Part shown: piece by piece, positions 1 to 7,412 of the stretch | Position numbering within the stretch: position 1 is the stretch's first letter | Layout of the letters: each line of letters begins with the position of its first letter | Origin: CAZYZQ01 sp964652075 | GTDB lineage: Bacteria; Bacillota; Clostridia; Oscillospirales; Oscillospiraceae | Assembly (NCBI GenBank): GCA_964652075.1 | Contig: CAZYZQ010000030.1 | Coordinates: 1-21,748, forward strand | Length of the DNA stretch: 21,748 nucleotides | Direction: 5' to 3' | Translations under genes and position numbers: made by a program | Notes under the pieces: model-generated | Told to the model about the DNA's origin: nothing | The model's database searches: none | The model's input: the letters and a program-made list of their open reading frames with translations, nothing else

Positions 1-350
1 TCTACTTCCGCCAGCGCATCAAGCGCATGATCGTCACCTCCGGCTACAACGTCTATCCGAGCCAGCTGGAAAACATCATCGACAGCCACGAGAAGGTGCT
101 GCTCTCGTGCTGCATCGGCGTACCCGATCCGTATAAGATGCAGAAGGTCAAGGCCTTTGTCGTCCTGCGCCCCGGCGTCGAGCCGTCGGACGCGGTCAAG
201 GAGGAGCTGCGCGCCTACTGCCGCGAGCGGATTGCGAAATACGCGATGCCGTACGACTTCGAGTTCCGCGACGAGCTGCCCAAGACGCTGGTCGGCAAGG
301 TCGCCTACCGGAAGCTGGAAGAGGAAGAAAATGCCAAACGAGCGAACTGA
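1..350 (+). CDS. AMP-forming acyl-CoA synthetase/ligase-like protein, C-terminal fragment
   Basis: This is the 3' end of a gene whose start lies before the window; the frame is open from base 3. The visible 116 residues are the mobile C-terminal lid of the ANL (adenylate-forming) superfamily. The fragment opens with the hinge-like run RIKRMIVTSGYNVYP, which matches the A8 motif. It ends with LPKTLVGKVAYRKL, which matches the A10 motif carrying the lysine used for adenylation (the Lys of VGK). Family members activate a carboxylic acid with ATP and usually pass it to CoA. The acid cannot be told because the substrate-binding N-terminal domain is missing. The last 20 bases overlap the next gene, so the two are probably co-transcribed and translationally coupled. 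The family call is secure; the substrate is unknown. Confidence 0.85.
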   Translation, partial: YFRQRIKRMIVTSGYNVYPSQLENIIDSHEKVLLSCCIGVPDPYKMQKVKAFVVLRPGVEPSDAVKEELRAYCRERIAKYAMPYDFEFRDELPKTLVGKVAYRKLEEEENAKRAN

Positions 351-1050
351 ACGGATCTGGGAGCTGGACGCGGCGCGCGGCTTTTTCCTGCTGTGCATGG
401 TCGTGATCCACTTCATCTATGACCTGACGGCGTTCGTCGGCATCCCGATCCGCGAACCGGCGATCTATGTGTTCATTCAGCAGAACGGCGGCGTGCTGTT
501 CATTCTGATCTCCGGCATCTGCGTGACGCTGGGGCACCGCAGCGCGCTGCGCGGCGGGATTGTGCTCGGCTGCGGGCTGCTGATCACCGCCGTGACATGG
601 GCAACCGACCGGCTGGGCGTCACCGAGGGCGCGCTGATTGTCTTCGGTGTGCTGCACCTGCTCGGCATCTGTATGCTACTCTGGCCGCTGTTCCGGCGGC
701 TGCCGAACTGGGCCTTGGCCGTGCTCGGTGTACTGTTGGCGTTCGCAGGGTATGTCTGCGCGCGCTTTACCGTGGCCTGCCCGTATCTGTTCCCATTCGG
801 GCTGACAGCGCAGGGCTTCGCCTCGGCGGACTATTTCCCGCTTTTGCCGCACCTCGGCTGGTTCCTGATCGGCGCGGCGCTCGGGCGGACGGCTTACCGC
901 GAGAAAAAAAGCCTGCTGCCCGCTCTGCCGAAGGACGCGGCCGTGATCCGGTTTTTCCGCCTGTGCGGCAGGCAATCGCTGCTGATCTATCTCCTGCACC
1001 AGCCGGTGCTGTTTGTGCTCGCAATGGGCATTGGGCGGCTGGTATCCTGA
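331..1050 (+). CDS. DUF1624 / heparan-alpha-glucosaminide N-acetyltransferase-like membrane protein
   Basis: A 239-residue polytopic membrane protein. It starts with MPNERTERIWELDAARGFFL, which resembles the DUF1624 opening, in which R-x-x-x-L-D-x-x-R-G precedes the first transmembrane helix. About six or seven hydrophobic segments follow, and the last, near LCGRQSLLIYLLHQPVLF, is the typical C-terminal helix of this family and of acyltransferase-3 relatives. Family members are thought to move acetyl groups across the membrane onto sugars; the bacterial substrate is generally unknown. The ATG at 331 lies inside the end of the ligase gene, with a weak purine-rich site (GAGGAAG) just before it. 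A much longer reading of the same frame from 157 would run far into the ligase gene, so I reject it. The function beyond the family name is inference. Confidence 0.8.
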   Translation: MPNERTERIWELDAARGFFLLCMVVIHFIYDLTAFVGIPIREPAIYVFIQQNGGVLFILISGICVTLGHRSALRGGIVLGCGLLITAVTWATDRLGVTEGALIVFGVLHLLGICMLLWPLFRRLPNWALAVLGVLLAFAGYVCARFTVACPYLFPFGLTAQGFASADYFPLLPHLGWFLIGAALGRTAYREKKSLLPALPKDAAVIRFFRLCGRQSLLIYLLHQPVLFVLAMGIGRLVS

Positions 1051-1074
1051 ATTTTCACAGAAAAGAGGACTTTC

Positions 1075-1887
1075 ATGCTGCCATACGAGGGCATTTATTT
1101 CTTCGCGGACGTCGACGGGACGCTGCTCACGCAGAAAAAGGAGCTGCTGCCCGCCGTGCGCGACGCGCTGTGCCGCTTTGTGGACGGCGGCGGGCGCTTC
1201 GGCCTTGCGACCGGGCGCAGCCCGCACAACATTGACTTCTACCGGGAGCTGCTGCCGTGCAACGCCCCCTGCATCTTCTTCAACGGCGCGGCGATCTACG
1301 ACTACGACACGCAGCGCTATCTCTACCGCCATCCGATGCCGAAGCAGTGGCTTTTGCGCGCGCTGCGCGAAAGTGTGGCGCTGCTGCCGGACGTCTGCGC
1401 GCAGATTTTCACGGAGCACGCCATCTATGAGGTCAACCCGAACGGCGTCATAGACCCGTACCGCGCGTTTGAGCCGTTCCCGGTCACCCACTGCGCGCCG
1501 GAGGAGATCCCGGAGGACTGGATGAAGCTGGTGCTCACGCACCATGACGCGGCGCTGCTCGACCGGCTCGAGCAGGCCGTGGACGCGGGGCCGTATCTTG
1601 ACGCGGATCTGCGCATCTGCCGCTCCGGCGAATTCTACTTTGAATTTCTCGCCTCGACCAAGGGCGACGCGCTGACGGCGGCGCGGGGGCTGTTTCCGGA
1701 TACCAGACGCTTTTTGGCGATGGGCGACTACATGAACGATCTGGACATGGTGCGCCGTGCCGACATCGGCGGCGCGCCTGCCAATGCGAACGAGGCCGTC
1801 CAACAGGCGGCCGATCTATGCACCTGCGACTGCGACCACGGCGCAGTCGCGGAATTCCTGCAAAAAGCAGTTTTTGAGCGCACTTGA
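1075..1887 (+). CDS. Cof-type HAD-IIB family hydrolase
   Basis: A 270-residue cytoplasmic phosphatase of the haloacid dehalogenase superfamily, Cof subfamily, which usually acts on sugar phosphates or related metabolites. Motif I is FADVDGTLL with the nucleophile Asp12 and the general acid Asp14. Motif II is the Thr in GLATGRSP. The motif III lysine is likely the one in STKGDAL, and motif IV is MGDYMNDLDM with Asp218, Asn221 and Asp222 as Mg ligands. The central part (about residues 80-180) is the C2-type cap that sets substrate choice. Length is normal for the family. It starts 24 bases after the DUF1624 gene with an AAAGAGG site and is followed at once by a strong terminator, so it ends the first transcription unit. 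The actual substrate cannot be read from sequence. Confidence 0.9.
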   Translation: MLPYEGIYFFADVDGTLLTQKKELLPAVRDALCRFVDGGGRFGLATGRSPHNIDFYRELLPCNAPCIFFNGAAIYDYDTQRYLYRHPMPKQWLLRALRESVALLPDVCAQIFTEHAIYEVNPNGVIDPYRAFEPFPVTHCAPEEIPEDWMKLVLTHHDAALLDRLEQAVDAGPYLDADLRICRSGEFYFEFLASTKGDALTAARGLFPDTRRFLAMGDYMNDLDMVRRADIGGAPANANEAVQQAADLCTCDCDHGAVAEFLQKAVFERT

Positions 1888-1891
1888 ACAG

Positions 1892-1928
1892 GCAGCCCGG
1901 GCATTACGGCCCGGGCTGCTTTCCTTTT
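1892..1928 (+). terminator. Rho-independent terminator after the HAD gene
   Basis: A perfect 11-bp stem (1892-1902 pairing with 1909-1919) is rich in G and C, has a 6-nt loop ATTACG, and is followed by the T-rich run TTTCCTTTT. It starts five bases after the stop codon of the HAD gene. Confidence 0.9.
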
Positions 1929-1981
1929 AGACCGGATCAAGCTGATTGTCCTCATATTCTGTTATCATGGTCCTCCTTTCA

Positions 1982-2010
1982 TTGTGTTTTTGGTAACTGT
2001 CTGCTAGGAT
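1982..2010 (+). promoter_or_regulatory. Sigma-70/SigA promoter of the first solute-binding protein gene
   Basis: TTGTGT (1982-1987), a 17-base spacer, and TAGGAT (2005-2010) with an extended -10 TG at 2002-2003. The same TGCTAGGAT element at the same 17-base spacing precedes the second paralogue. That supports the call, because the surrounding intergenic DNA has diverged. Confidence 0.7.
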
Positions 2011-2068
2011 CAAATCACATTTCGGGCCGCCGTTTTTGCGCAATCTGCTCTAAAAGGAGGAAACAAAA

Positions 2069-3682
2069 ATGAAACACCTGTCCAAGCTTCTTGCTCTGCT
2101 TCTGGTCGCCTGCATGTGTCTGACCCTGCTGGCCGCCTGCGCAAAGGAAGAAAAACCTGCCGAGCCAAACACCCCGGATGCAGCCGGTACGCCGGGTGCG
2201 CCGGAGGAGCCGGCCTCCCCCGATGAACCCGCGACGCCTGAGGAACCGGAAGGCGATGATGAGGGCGACATTGTCGACATCACCATGGCAATTCTCGACA
2301 TGAAGGGCACGAACGGCGAGGTTCATGAGAAAATTGAGAACGCCATCAATGCCATTGCCGGCCCGGAAATCGGCGTCAATGTCCACATCAAATTTATCGG
2401 CGTCGGCGAGTACCCGACACAGATTTCCCTGATGATTTCCGGCGGCGAAGTCCTGGACCTCGTCAACATCGTCCCGCTGGGCGGCATCTACTTCAACGAC
2501 ATGTACGCCAACGGCCAGCTGATGGACATCAGCTCCTATCTGGCTGAGGACTATGCCGCGGATCTGATGGCGCTGATGGGCGACTACATCGGCGCATACA
2601 GCTTCGGCGGCAAAACCTACGGCGTGCCGACCTACCGCATCTACACAACCGACATGTACCTTATCATGCGCAAGGACATCCTCGAAGATCTGGGTATGGT
2701 GGAAGCCGCCCAGAACGCCGCAACGCTCACGGAATTCGAAGCCATCTTTGACGCCGTCCGCGACAACACAGACCTCTACCCGCTTGGCGGCATGCGAAAT
2801 ATCGCGCCCGTAACTTCTTATTACTGCCTCGCCAGCGAAAATAAAGCGGACGCTATCGTCTGGGACAACCTCGGTGACAACCAGGCCCTGCTGTTTGTCG
2901 ACAACGACGGCAATATTTCCAACGCCTATTGCCATGAAGCGTTCAAAACGCAGTGTGAGCGCGTGGTGGAGTGGGACCAGAAGGGTTATATCTGGCCGGA
3001 CACTCTGACCAACAACGAGCACACCGATACGATCATGAAGCAGAACCTGATCTTTGCCAAGTACGACGGTTCCGAGTTCGGCGTTGAAACCGCGAAGAAG
3101 GAGTCCACAGGTTACGACGTCGTCGCGAATAACGTTGCGCCCGGCATGGTCACAAACTCCCTTCTGATTGCCTTTGGCATCGGCGTTCCCGTCACAGCCG
3201 AGGAGCCGGAAGCCGCCGTGAAATTCATGGATCTCATGTACAAAAACGCCGAGATCATGGATATCCTGACCTGGGGCATTGATGGTGAGGATTATGTCCG
3301 GCTTGATTCGGGCGAAATCACATATCCCGACGGTCTGGACCCGAACAGCGTTGAATACCACAATGCCGACTACCTGATCGGCAACCAGTTCCTCGATTCT
3401 CCCTGGGTCGGCAACGGCGGCGACTTCCGCGCCCGTGCGCTCGAGGTCAACGATAAGGCCGCGATTTCCCCGTATCTGGGGTTCACGATCGATGTTTCCG
3501 GTCTGGCCAATGAAATTGCCGGCATCTCCGCTACCATTGACGAGTTCCGTCCGGCACTGACCTGCGGCCAGTACACCGAAGCGCTGTATCAGGACTTCCT
3601 CGAGAAGCTGGATATTGCCGGCGCACAGACCTACATCGACACCTGCCAGCAGCAGCTGACCGACTGGATTTCCAACCGGTAA
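2069..3682 (+). CDS. Lipoprotein extracellular solute-binding protein (DUF3502-like C-terminus), copy 1
   Basis: A 537-residue secreted lipoprotein. The signal peptide MKHLSKLLALLLVACMCLTL leads to the lipobox LAAC, with Cys24 as the lipidated residue. A proline/glutamate/threonine-rich acidic linker runs to about residue 66 and spaces the binding domain from the membrane. The rest has the two-lobed pattern of family-1 solute-binding proteins, with the tract YGVPTYRIYTTDMYLIMRKD, a hallmark of the LplA-like group. The C-terminal region, from PYLGFTIDVS to AGAQTYIDTCQQQL, resembles DUF3502. Such proteins normally feed sugars or oligomers to an ABC permease, but none is present here. The start is fixed by AAAAGGAGG at 2052-2060. 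The gene has its own promoter and terminator and is a paralogue of the next gene. The ligand is unknown. Confidence 0.88.
   Translation: MKHLSKLLALLLVACMCLTLLAACAKEEKPAEPNTPDAAGTPGAPEEPASPDEPATPEEPEGDDEGDIVDITMAILDMKGTNGEVHEKIENAINAIAGPEIGVNVHIKFIGVGEYPTQISLMISGGEVLDLVNIVPLGGIYFNDMYANGQLMDISSYLAEDYAADLMALMGDYIGAYSFGGKTYGVPTYRIYTTDMYLIMRKDILEDLGMVEAAQNAATLTEFEAIFDAVRDNTDLYPLGGMRNIAPVTSYYCLASENKADAIVWDNLGDNQALLFVDNDGNISNAYCHEAFKTQCERVVEWDQKGYIWPDTLTNNEHTDTIMKQNLIFAKYDGSEFGVETAKKESTGYDVVANNVAPGMVTNSLLIAFGIGVPVTAEEPEAAVKFMDLMYKNAEIMDILTWGIDGEDYVRLDSGEITYPDGLDPNSVEYHNADYLIGNQFLDSPWVGNGGDFRARALEVNDKAAISPYLGFTIDVSGLANEIAGISATIDEFRPALTCGQYTEALYQDFLEKLDIAGAQTYIDTCQQQLTDWISNR
2462..2609 (+). repeat. 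Near-identical block shared by the two solute-binding protein genes, copy A
   Basis: Bases 2481-2609 are identical, base for base, to 4437-4565 in the second gene. The preceding 18 bases also match, with one substitution at 2480. The flanking coding sequence has diverged at many synonymous sites. The block encodes about residues 138-180, in the first lobe. Confidence 0.9.
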
Positions 3683-3706
3683 GCTCAAAAATTCTCATAT
3701 TCACAC

Positions 3707-3741
3707 CCCCGGCAAAGCCTGCGGGCCTTGCCGGGGCTTTT
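3707..3741 (+). terminator. Rho-independent terminator after solute-binding protein copy 1
   Basis: CCCCGGCAA plus AGCC pairs with GGCC plus TTGCCGGGG (one mismatch) across the loop TGCG. A short CTTTT run follows. The stem core and TGCG loop recur in the terminator of copy 2. Confidence 0.8.
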
Positions 3742-3784
3742 GCCGCTCCGTGAAACGCCCTTCCCGCAACAGGCGGCGCTGCGG

Positions 3785-3820
3785 CAGAACTCCTGCAAAA
3801 ATCATATTTTTGCCGTTCTG
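3785..3820. other. Intergenic imperfect inverted repeat between the two solute-binding protein genes
   Basis: In the 323-base gap, CAGAAC (3785-3790) and GTTCTG (3815-3820) form outer arms around a perfect 8-bp inner dyad GCAAAAAT/ATTTTTGC with a 3-base centre. It lies about 100 bases upstream of the promoter of copy 2 and outside the expected transcript, so a protein-binding site is as likely as an RNA structure. The rest of the gap, apart from the terminator and promoter, shows nothing I can name. Confidence 0.45.
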
Positions 3821-3917
3821 AACGCGCAGACGCCGTATATCCGCCCCGTTCACTTTCTTTTCGGTCGCGAATATTACTCATAAATTCTCATCATTTGTCA
3901 TCTTTGCTTTTCCATGG

Positions 3918-3946
3918 TTGCACCTTTTGCAAAATTCTGCTAGGAT
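3918..3946 (+). promoter_or_regulatory. Sigma-70/SigA promoter of the second solute-binding protein gene
   Basis: TTGCAC (3918-3923), a 17-base spacer, and TAGGAT (3941-3946) preceded by the extended -10 TG at 3938-3939. The match to the promoter of copy 1 is in the -10 region TCTGCTAGGAT and in spacing, while the spacer sequence differs. Confidence 0.75.
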
Positions 3947-4006
3947 TATATTAGTTTTGGGCTGCCTGTTTGGGCAGCTTGTAATCCGAAAAGGAGGAAA
4001 TGCACT

Positions 4007-5638
4007 ATGAAACACCTGTCCAAGCTTCTTGCTCTGCTGCTGGTTGCCTGCATGTGCCTGACACTGCTCGCCGCCTGCGCAAAGGAAGAAAAGGCCGACA
4101 CGCCGGCTGAGCCGGATGTGGAAGCCCCGGAAACCCCGGATGAGCCGGACACCCCCGAGAAAACCGATACTCCCGACGAGCCGGAGACGCCCGACGAGCC
4201 GGACGAGGACGAGGATGACGAGGAAGTCGTCGAAATCGTCATGTCCATCCTCGACATGAAGGGCAACCTCGGTGAGTGTGCCGACAAGATTGAAGCGGCG
4301 GTCAATGAGATCTCCGTTCCTGAGATCGGCGTCAGCGTCGATATCCGCTATCTGGGCTTTGGCGACTACGCCACGCAGGTCTCCCTGATGATCACCAGCG
4401 GCGAGACCTTCGATCTGGTCAACATCGTCCCGCTGAGCGGCATCTACTTCAACGACATGTACGCCAACGGCCAGCTGATGGACATCAGCTCCTATCTGGC
4501 TGAGGACTATGCCGCGGATCTGATGGCGCTGATGGGCGACTACATCGGCGCATACAGCTTCGGCGACGGCATCTACGGCGTCCCGACCTACCGTATCTAC
4601 TCCACGGATATGTTCGTTGTCATGCGTAAGGACATTCTGGAAGAGCTGAACATGGTGGAGCTGGCTGAGAACATGACCACCTGCTCCGAGCTGGAGGAGA
4701 TCTTCCAGGCCGTCACCGACAACACCGATCTGTACGCTGTCGGCGGCCAGCGCTACATCCCGCCCACGACCACTTACTTCTGCGTCGCTGAGGAGAACTT
4801 CGCGGACTCCATCGTCTGGGATAACCTGGGCGACAGCCTCGGCGCCCTGTTCGTCGACGAAAACGGCAATATGTCCAACGCCTATGCGCACCCGGCCTTC
4901 AAGGCGCAGTGCGAGCGCATGGTCGAGTGGGATCAGAAGGGCTACATCTGGCCGGATTCTCTGACCAACGATGAGCACACCGACACGATTATGAAGCAGA
5001 ACCTGATCTTCTCCAAGATCGACGGCTCTGAGGTTGGCGTCGAAGTCTCGAAGAAGCAGGCTACCGGCTATGATGTCGTCTGCCCGAAGATCGCTTCGGG
5101 CATGGTCACGAACTCCCGTCTGGTCGCCTTCGGCCTCGGCGTTCCGGTCACCTCCAACGAGCCGGAAGCGGCGGTCAAGTTCATGGACCTGCTCTACAAG
5201 ACCCCGGAGCTGAACACGATCCTCGCGTTCGGCATTGAGGGTGAGGACTTTGTCACCCTGCCCAGCGGCGAAATTGAATACCCGGATGGCGTGGACTCCA
5301 ACTCCGTCGAATACCACAACAACGACTACCTCGTCGGCAACCAGTTCCTGGTGGCCCCGTGGAACGGCCAGGGCGGCGACTTCCGTGAGTACTCCCTGTC
5401 CGTCAACGAGTCTGCTGAGATCTCCCCGTATCTGGGCTTCACCATCGACACGAGCAATCTGGCAACCGAAATCGCCGGCATCTCCGCCTGCGTCGACGAG
5501 TTCCGCCCGATGCTGACCACCGGCGGTTACACCGATGAGCTGTATCAGGAGTTCCTCGACAAGCTGGATGTCGCGGGCGCGCAGACCTACATCGACACGC
5601 TGCAGGAGCAGCTGACCGGCTGGCTCAACAACCAGTAA
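4007..5638 (+). CDS. Lipoprotein extracellular solute-binding protein (DUF3502-like C-terminus), copy 2
   Basis: A 543-residue paralogue of the preceding protein with the same architecture. The signal peptide, the lipobox LAAC (Cys24) and the following AKEEK are identical to copy 1. The linker (about residues 28-72) is longer and more acidic, built from degenerate TPDEP units and ending in an Asp/Glu run. The ligand-binding body carries the same YGVPTYRIY tract. It closes with a DUF3502-like tail, from EISPYLGFTID to AGAQTYIDTLQEQL. Differences from copy 1 are scattered through both lobes, so the two may bind related but distinct ligands. The start is fixed by AAAAGGAGGAAA, with the A-rich spacer before ATG at 4007. 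No permease or ATPase genes flank it, so any transport role needs a partner elsewhere; a sensing role is an alternative. The ligand is unknown. Confidence 0.88.
   Translation: MKHLSKLLALLLVACMCLTLLAACAKEEKADTPAEPDVEAPETPDEPDTPEKTDTPDEPETPDEPDEDEDDEEVVEIVMSILDMKGNLGECADKIEAAVNEISVPEIGVSVDIRYLGFGDYATQVSLMITSGETFDLVNIVPLSGIYFNDMYANGQLMDISSYLAEDYAADLMALMGDYIGAYSFGDGIYGVPTYRIYSTDMFVVMRKDILEELNMVELAENMTTCSELEEIFQAVTDNTDLYAVGGQRYIPPTTTYFCVAEENFADSIVWDNLGDSLGALFVDENGNMSNAYAHPAFKAQCERMVEWDQKGYIWPDSLTNDEHTDTIMKQNLIFSKIDGSEVGVEVSKKQATGYDVVCPKIASGMVTNSRLVAFGLGVPVTSNEPEAAVKFMDLLYKTPELNTILAFGIEGEDFVTLPSGEIEYPDGVDSNSVEYHNNDYLVGNQFLVAPWNGQGGDFREYSLSVNESAEISPYLGFTIDTSNLATEIAGISACVDEFRPMLTTGGYTDELYQEFLDKLDVAGAQTYIDTLQEQLTGWLNNQ
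4090..4221 (+). repeat. Degenerate Pro-Asp-Glu-rich coding repeat in the lipoprotein linker
   Basis: Repeated units reading GACGAGCCGGA or close variants encode tandem (T/E)PDEP-like units between the lipidated N-terminus and the binding domain. The first paralogue has a shorter, more varied version at about 2150-2260. Such linkers are plausible spacers through the cell wall and are prone to length change by slippage. Confidence 0.6.
4418..4565 (+). repeat. Near-identical block shared by the two solute-binding protein genes, copy B
   Basis: This is the counterpart of 2462-2609. Bases 4437-4565 are a perfect 129-base match, and the only difference in the whole 148-base block is at 4436 (A here, G in copy A), which changes Gly to Ser. 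Confidence 0.9.
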
Positions 5639-5673
5639 GCATCTTTCTCGCACAAGGACATTCTCATATCCCA

Positions 5674-5706
5674 CCCGGCATGGCCTGCGGGCCATGCCGG
5701 GTTTTT
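5674..5706 (+). terminator. Rho-independent terminator after solute-binding protein copy 2
   Basis: A perfect 12-bp stem, CCCGGCATGGCC (5674-5685) with GGCCATGCCGGG (5690-5701), has the loop TGCG and is followed directly by TTTTT. It insulates the lipoprotein gene from the redox cluster downstream. Confidence 0.93.
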
Positions 5707-5779
5707 CGCGTTGGCGGCGGCGCGACTGGGGCGGTTTTCGCGCTTCCTGTCGCGCCGCCTGCATTTAGTAAAATATTTT

Positions 5780-5826
5780 TACCGAATTTCACCCAGACCC
5801 CTTGAAATGGGTGAAGTTGTTCGGTA
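5780..5826. promoter_or_regulatory. Candidate operator: two-part inverted repeat across the redox-cluster promoter
   Basis: The left half is TACCGAA (5780-5786) followed by TTCACCCA (5788-5795). The right half is TGGGTGAA (5808-5815) followed by TTCGGTA (5820-5826). Both parts are exact reverse complements, with 1 versus 4 bases between the parts. The -35 box lies between the halves and the right half reaches into the -10 box. The expected transcript begins after it, so it should act as DNA, as a repressor or regulator site. No regulator gene is adjacent. Confidence 0.6.
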
Positions 5827-5830
5827 TAAT
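5802..5830 (+). promoter_or_regulatory. Near-consensus SigA promoter of the redox cluster
   Basis: TTGAAA (5802-5807), a 17-base spacer, and TATAAT (5825-5830). This is the best-matched promoter in the window. Transcription should begin near 5837, leaving a leader of about 160 bases before the first flavoprotein gene. In that leader I see no strong terminator-like hairpin and no riboswitch I can name. Confidence 0.85.
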
Positions 5831-5999
5831 AGAGACAGCAGCGGGATACGGGCTGCGAATTGTTGTGATTTTCTCCAAACCCTTTGGGCAACTTTCACAA
5901 AAGGTCGCTGCACGTATTCCTTTTTTCCGGGTAAGCTGGTAAAATAGATCAGTAAAAAAGCGTTATCCCCAAAATATCACACAGAAAGAGGTTAGGAGT

Positions 6000-7391
6000 A
6001 TGAAGAACTACAAATGCGACGTAGCAGTCGTCGCGGGCGGCGCAGCCGGCCTGTCCGCTGCCATCGCCGCAGCGGAAAAGGGCGCATCCGTCATCGTGCT
6101 CGAGAAGAGTGCGACGCTCGGCGGCTCGGCCAACAAGCACGCCGGCCTGTTCGCCGTGGAATCCGCCGCCCAGAAGCGCGCCAAGGTTTCCATCACCCGT
6201 GAGCAGGCGTACACAAAGATGATGGACTATGTCCACTTCCGCGTCGACCCGCGTCTGGTGCGCGAGTTCGTCGTCAGCGCGCCGGATACCGTCCGCTGGC
6301 TGGAAGAAAAGGGCGCGCACTTCACAGTTCCGGTACGCAGCTTCTCCTCTGCGGAGCTGACATGGCTTGACTCCGATGCGCCGCTTGCCAAGACGCTGGT
6401 CGCCGCCGCGCAGGCCGCGGGCGTGCAGATCCTGACCGAGACCGCCGCAACCGAGCTGATCGTCACGGACGGCAAGGTCACCGGCGTGAAGGCCGGTGAC
6501 GAGGTCACGGTGGAAGCAGGCGCCGTTGTAGTTGCCGCAGGAGGCTTCGCAGGCTGCCCGAACGCGGTCAAGGAGCTGACCGGCTATGTCGACGGCGAGA
6601 CCGTCGTCCTGAAGGCCCCGGCCACCAACACCGGCGACGGCCTGAAGATGGCGCACGCCGTCGGCGCGGGCAAGAACCGCACGATTCTGCATATGGCCAC
6701 CGCGATCCCCTGTGATCAGGTCTCCCCCGCCGTCGACGCGATCTTCCGTCAGCCGAACCTGCTGGTCAACGTGCTGGGCGACCGTATCATGGATGAGGAA
6801 GTCTTTGAGAACGGCTCCTGGACTGCCAACCAGATTGCGCAGCAGAAGAACGGCTGCGCATGGATGATCCTCGGCGAGGATCTGATCCGCGACTACCAGA
6901 AAAACGGCCTCGACGTCTACGGCTCCGACTACGCCGATATCGACGTGTCCTCGTTCTTTCACGACTTCACAGACGTCTGCGGCGTTGTCGTCAAGGCGGA
7001 CTCCATTGAGGAGCTGGCCGAGAAGATGGGCTGCGAGAACGCCGACAATCTGGCCAAGACACTCACCGAGTACAACAACTACACTGCGGCTGGCCGCGAC
7101 GGCTACTTTGGCAAGAGCTACCACAGCCTGAAGGAGATCAAGGCGCCGTACTACGCGGCGAAGTTCCTGCCCTCTGCCGAGAGCTCGCAGGGCGGTGTGC
7201 GCGTGAACTGGCATCTGCAGGTTCTCACGGACGACTTTGACCCAATCCCCGGCCTCTACGCCGCCGGTCAGGACTGCGGCAATATCTCCGACGACACCTA
7301 CATGTCCACGATGCCCGGCATTGAGATGGGCTTCGCCATCTACTCCGGCAAGACTGCCGGCGAAAACGCCGCAGCCTGCGCCAAGGCTTAA
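6000..7391 (+). CDS. FAD-dependent oxidoreductase, FAD_binding_2 (fumarate reductase flavoprotein-like), 463 aa
   Basis: A cytoplasmic flavoprotein with no signal peptide. The N-terminal Rossmann motif is VVAGGAAGL (residues 10-18), ending at the acidic VIVLEK (Glu35 region). The second FAD motif near the C-terminus is IPGLYAAGQDCGNISDD, followed by the capping helix GKTAGENAA. This is the layout of the soluble fumarate reductase, urocanate reductase and 3-ketosteroid dehydrogenase superfamily. By eye, the HTMGG-type and NRLGG-type motifs that hold the substrate carboxylates in fumarate reductases are replaced (ESSQGG and YMSTMPG), so fumarate is unlikely. The first Gly of the dinucleotide motif is Ala. 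The ribosome site is probably AAAGAGG at 5985-5991; a nearer TAGGAG lies too close to the ATG. It heads the redox operon and is a paralogue of the next gene. The substrate is unknown. Confidence 0.85.
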   Translation: MKNYKCDVAVVAGGAAGLSAAIAAAEKGASVIVLEKSATLGGSANKHAGLFAVESAAQKRAKVSITREQAYTKMMDYVHFRVDPRLVREFVVSAPDTVRWLEEKGAHFTVPVRSFSSAELTWLDSDAPLAKTLVAAAQAAGVQILTETAATELIVTDGKVTGVKAGDEVTVEAGAVVVAAGGFAGCPNAVKELTGYVDGETVVLKAPATNTGDGLKMAHAVGAGKNRTILHMATAIPCDQVSPAVDAIFRQPNLLVNVLGDRIMDEEVFENGSWTANQIAQQKNGCAWMILGEDLIRDYQKNGLDVYGSDYADIDVSSFFHDFTDVCGVVVKADSIEELAEKMGCENADNLAKTLTEYNNYTAAGRDGYFGKSYHSLKEIKAPYYAAKFLPSAESSQGGVRVNWHLQVLTDDFDPIPGLYAAGQDCGNISDDTYMSTMPGIEMGFAIYSGKTAGENAAACAKA

Positions 7392-7412
7392 GAAAGGAAC
7401 GGTACAAACGCT

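Noticed and set aside
4090..4221. Repeated GACGAGCCGGA-like units as a CRISPR or mobile element
   Set aside because: The units are in frame, contiguous and encode an acidic Pro-rich linker; there are no unique spacers of even length.
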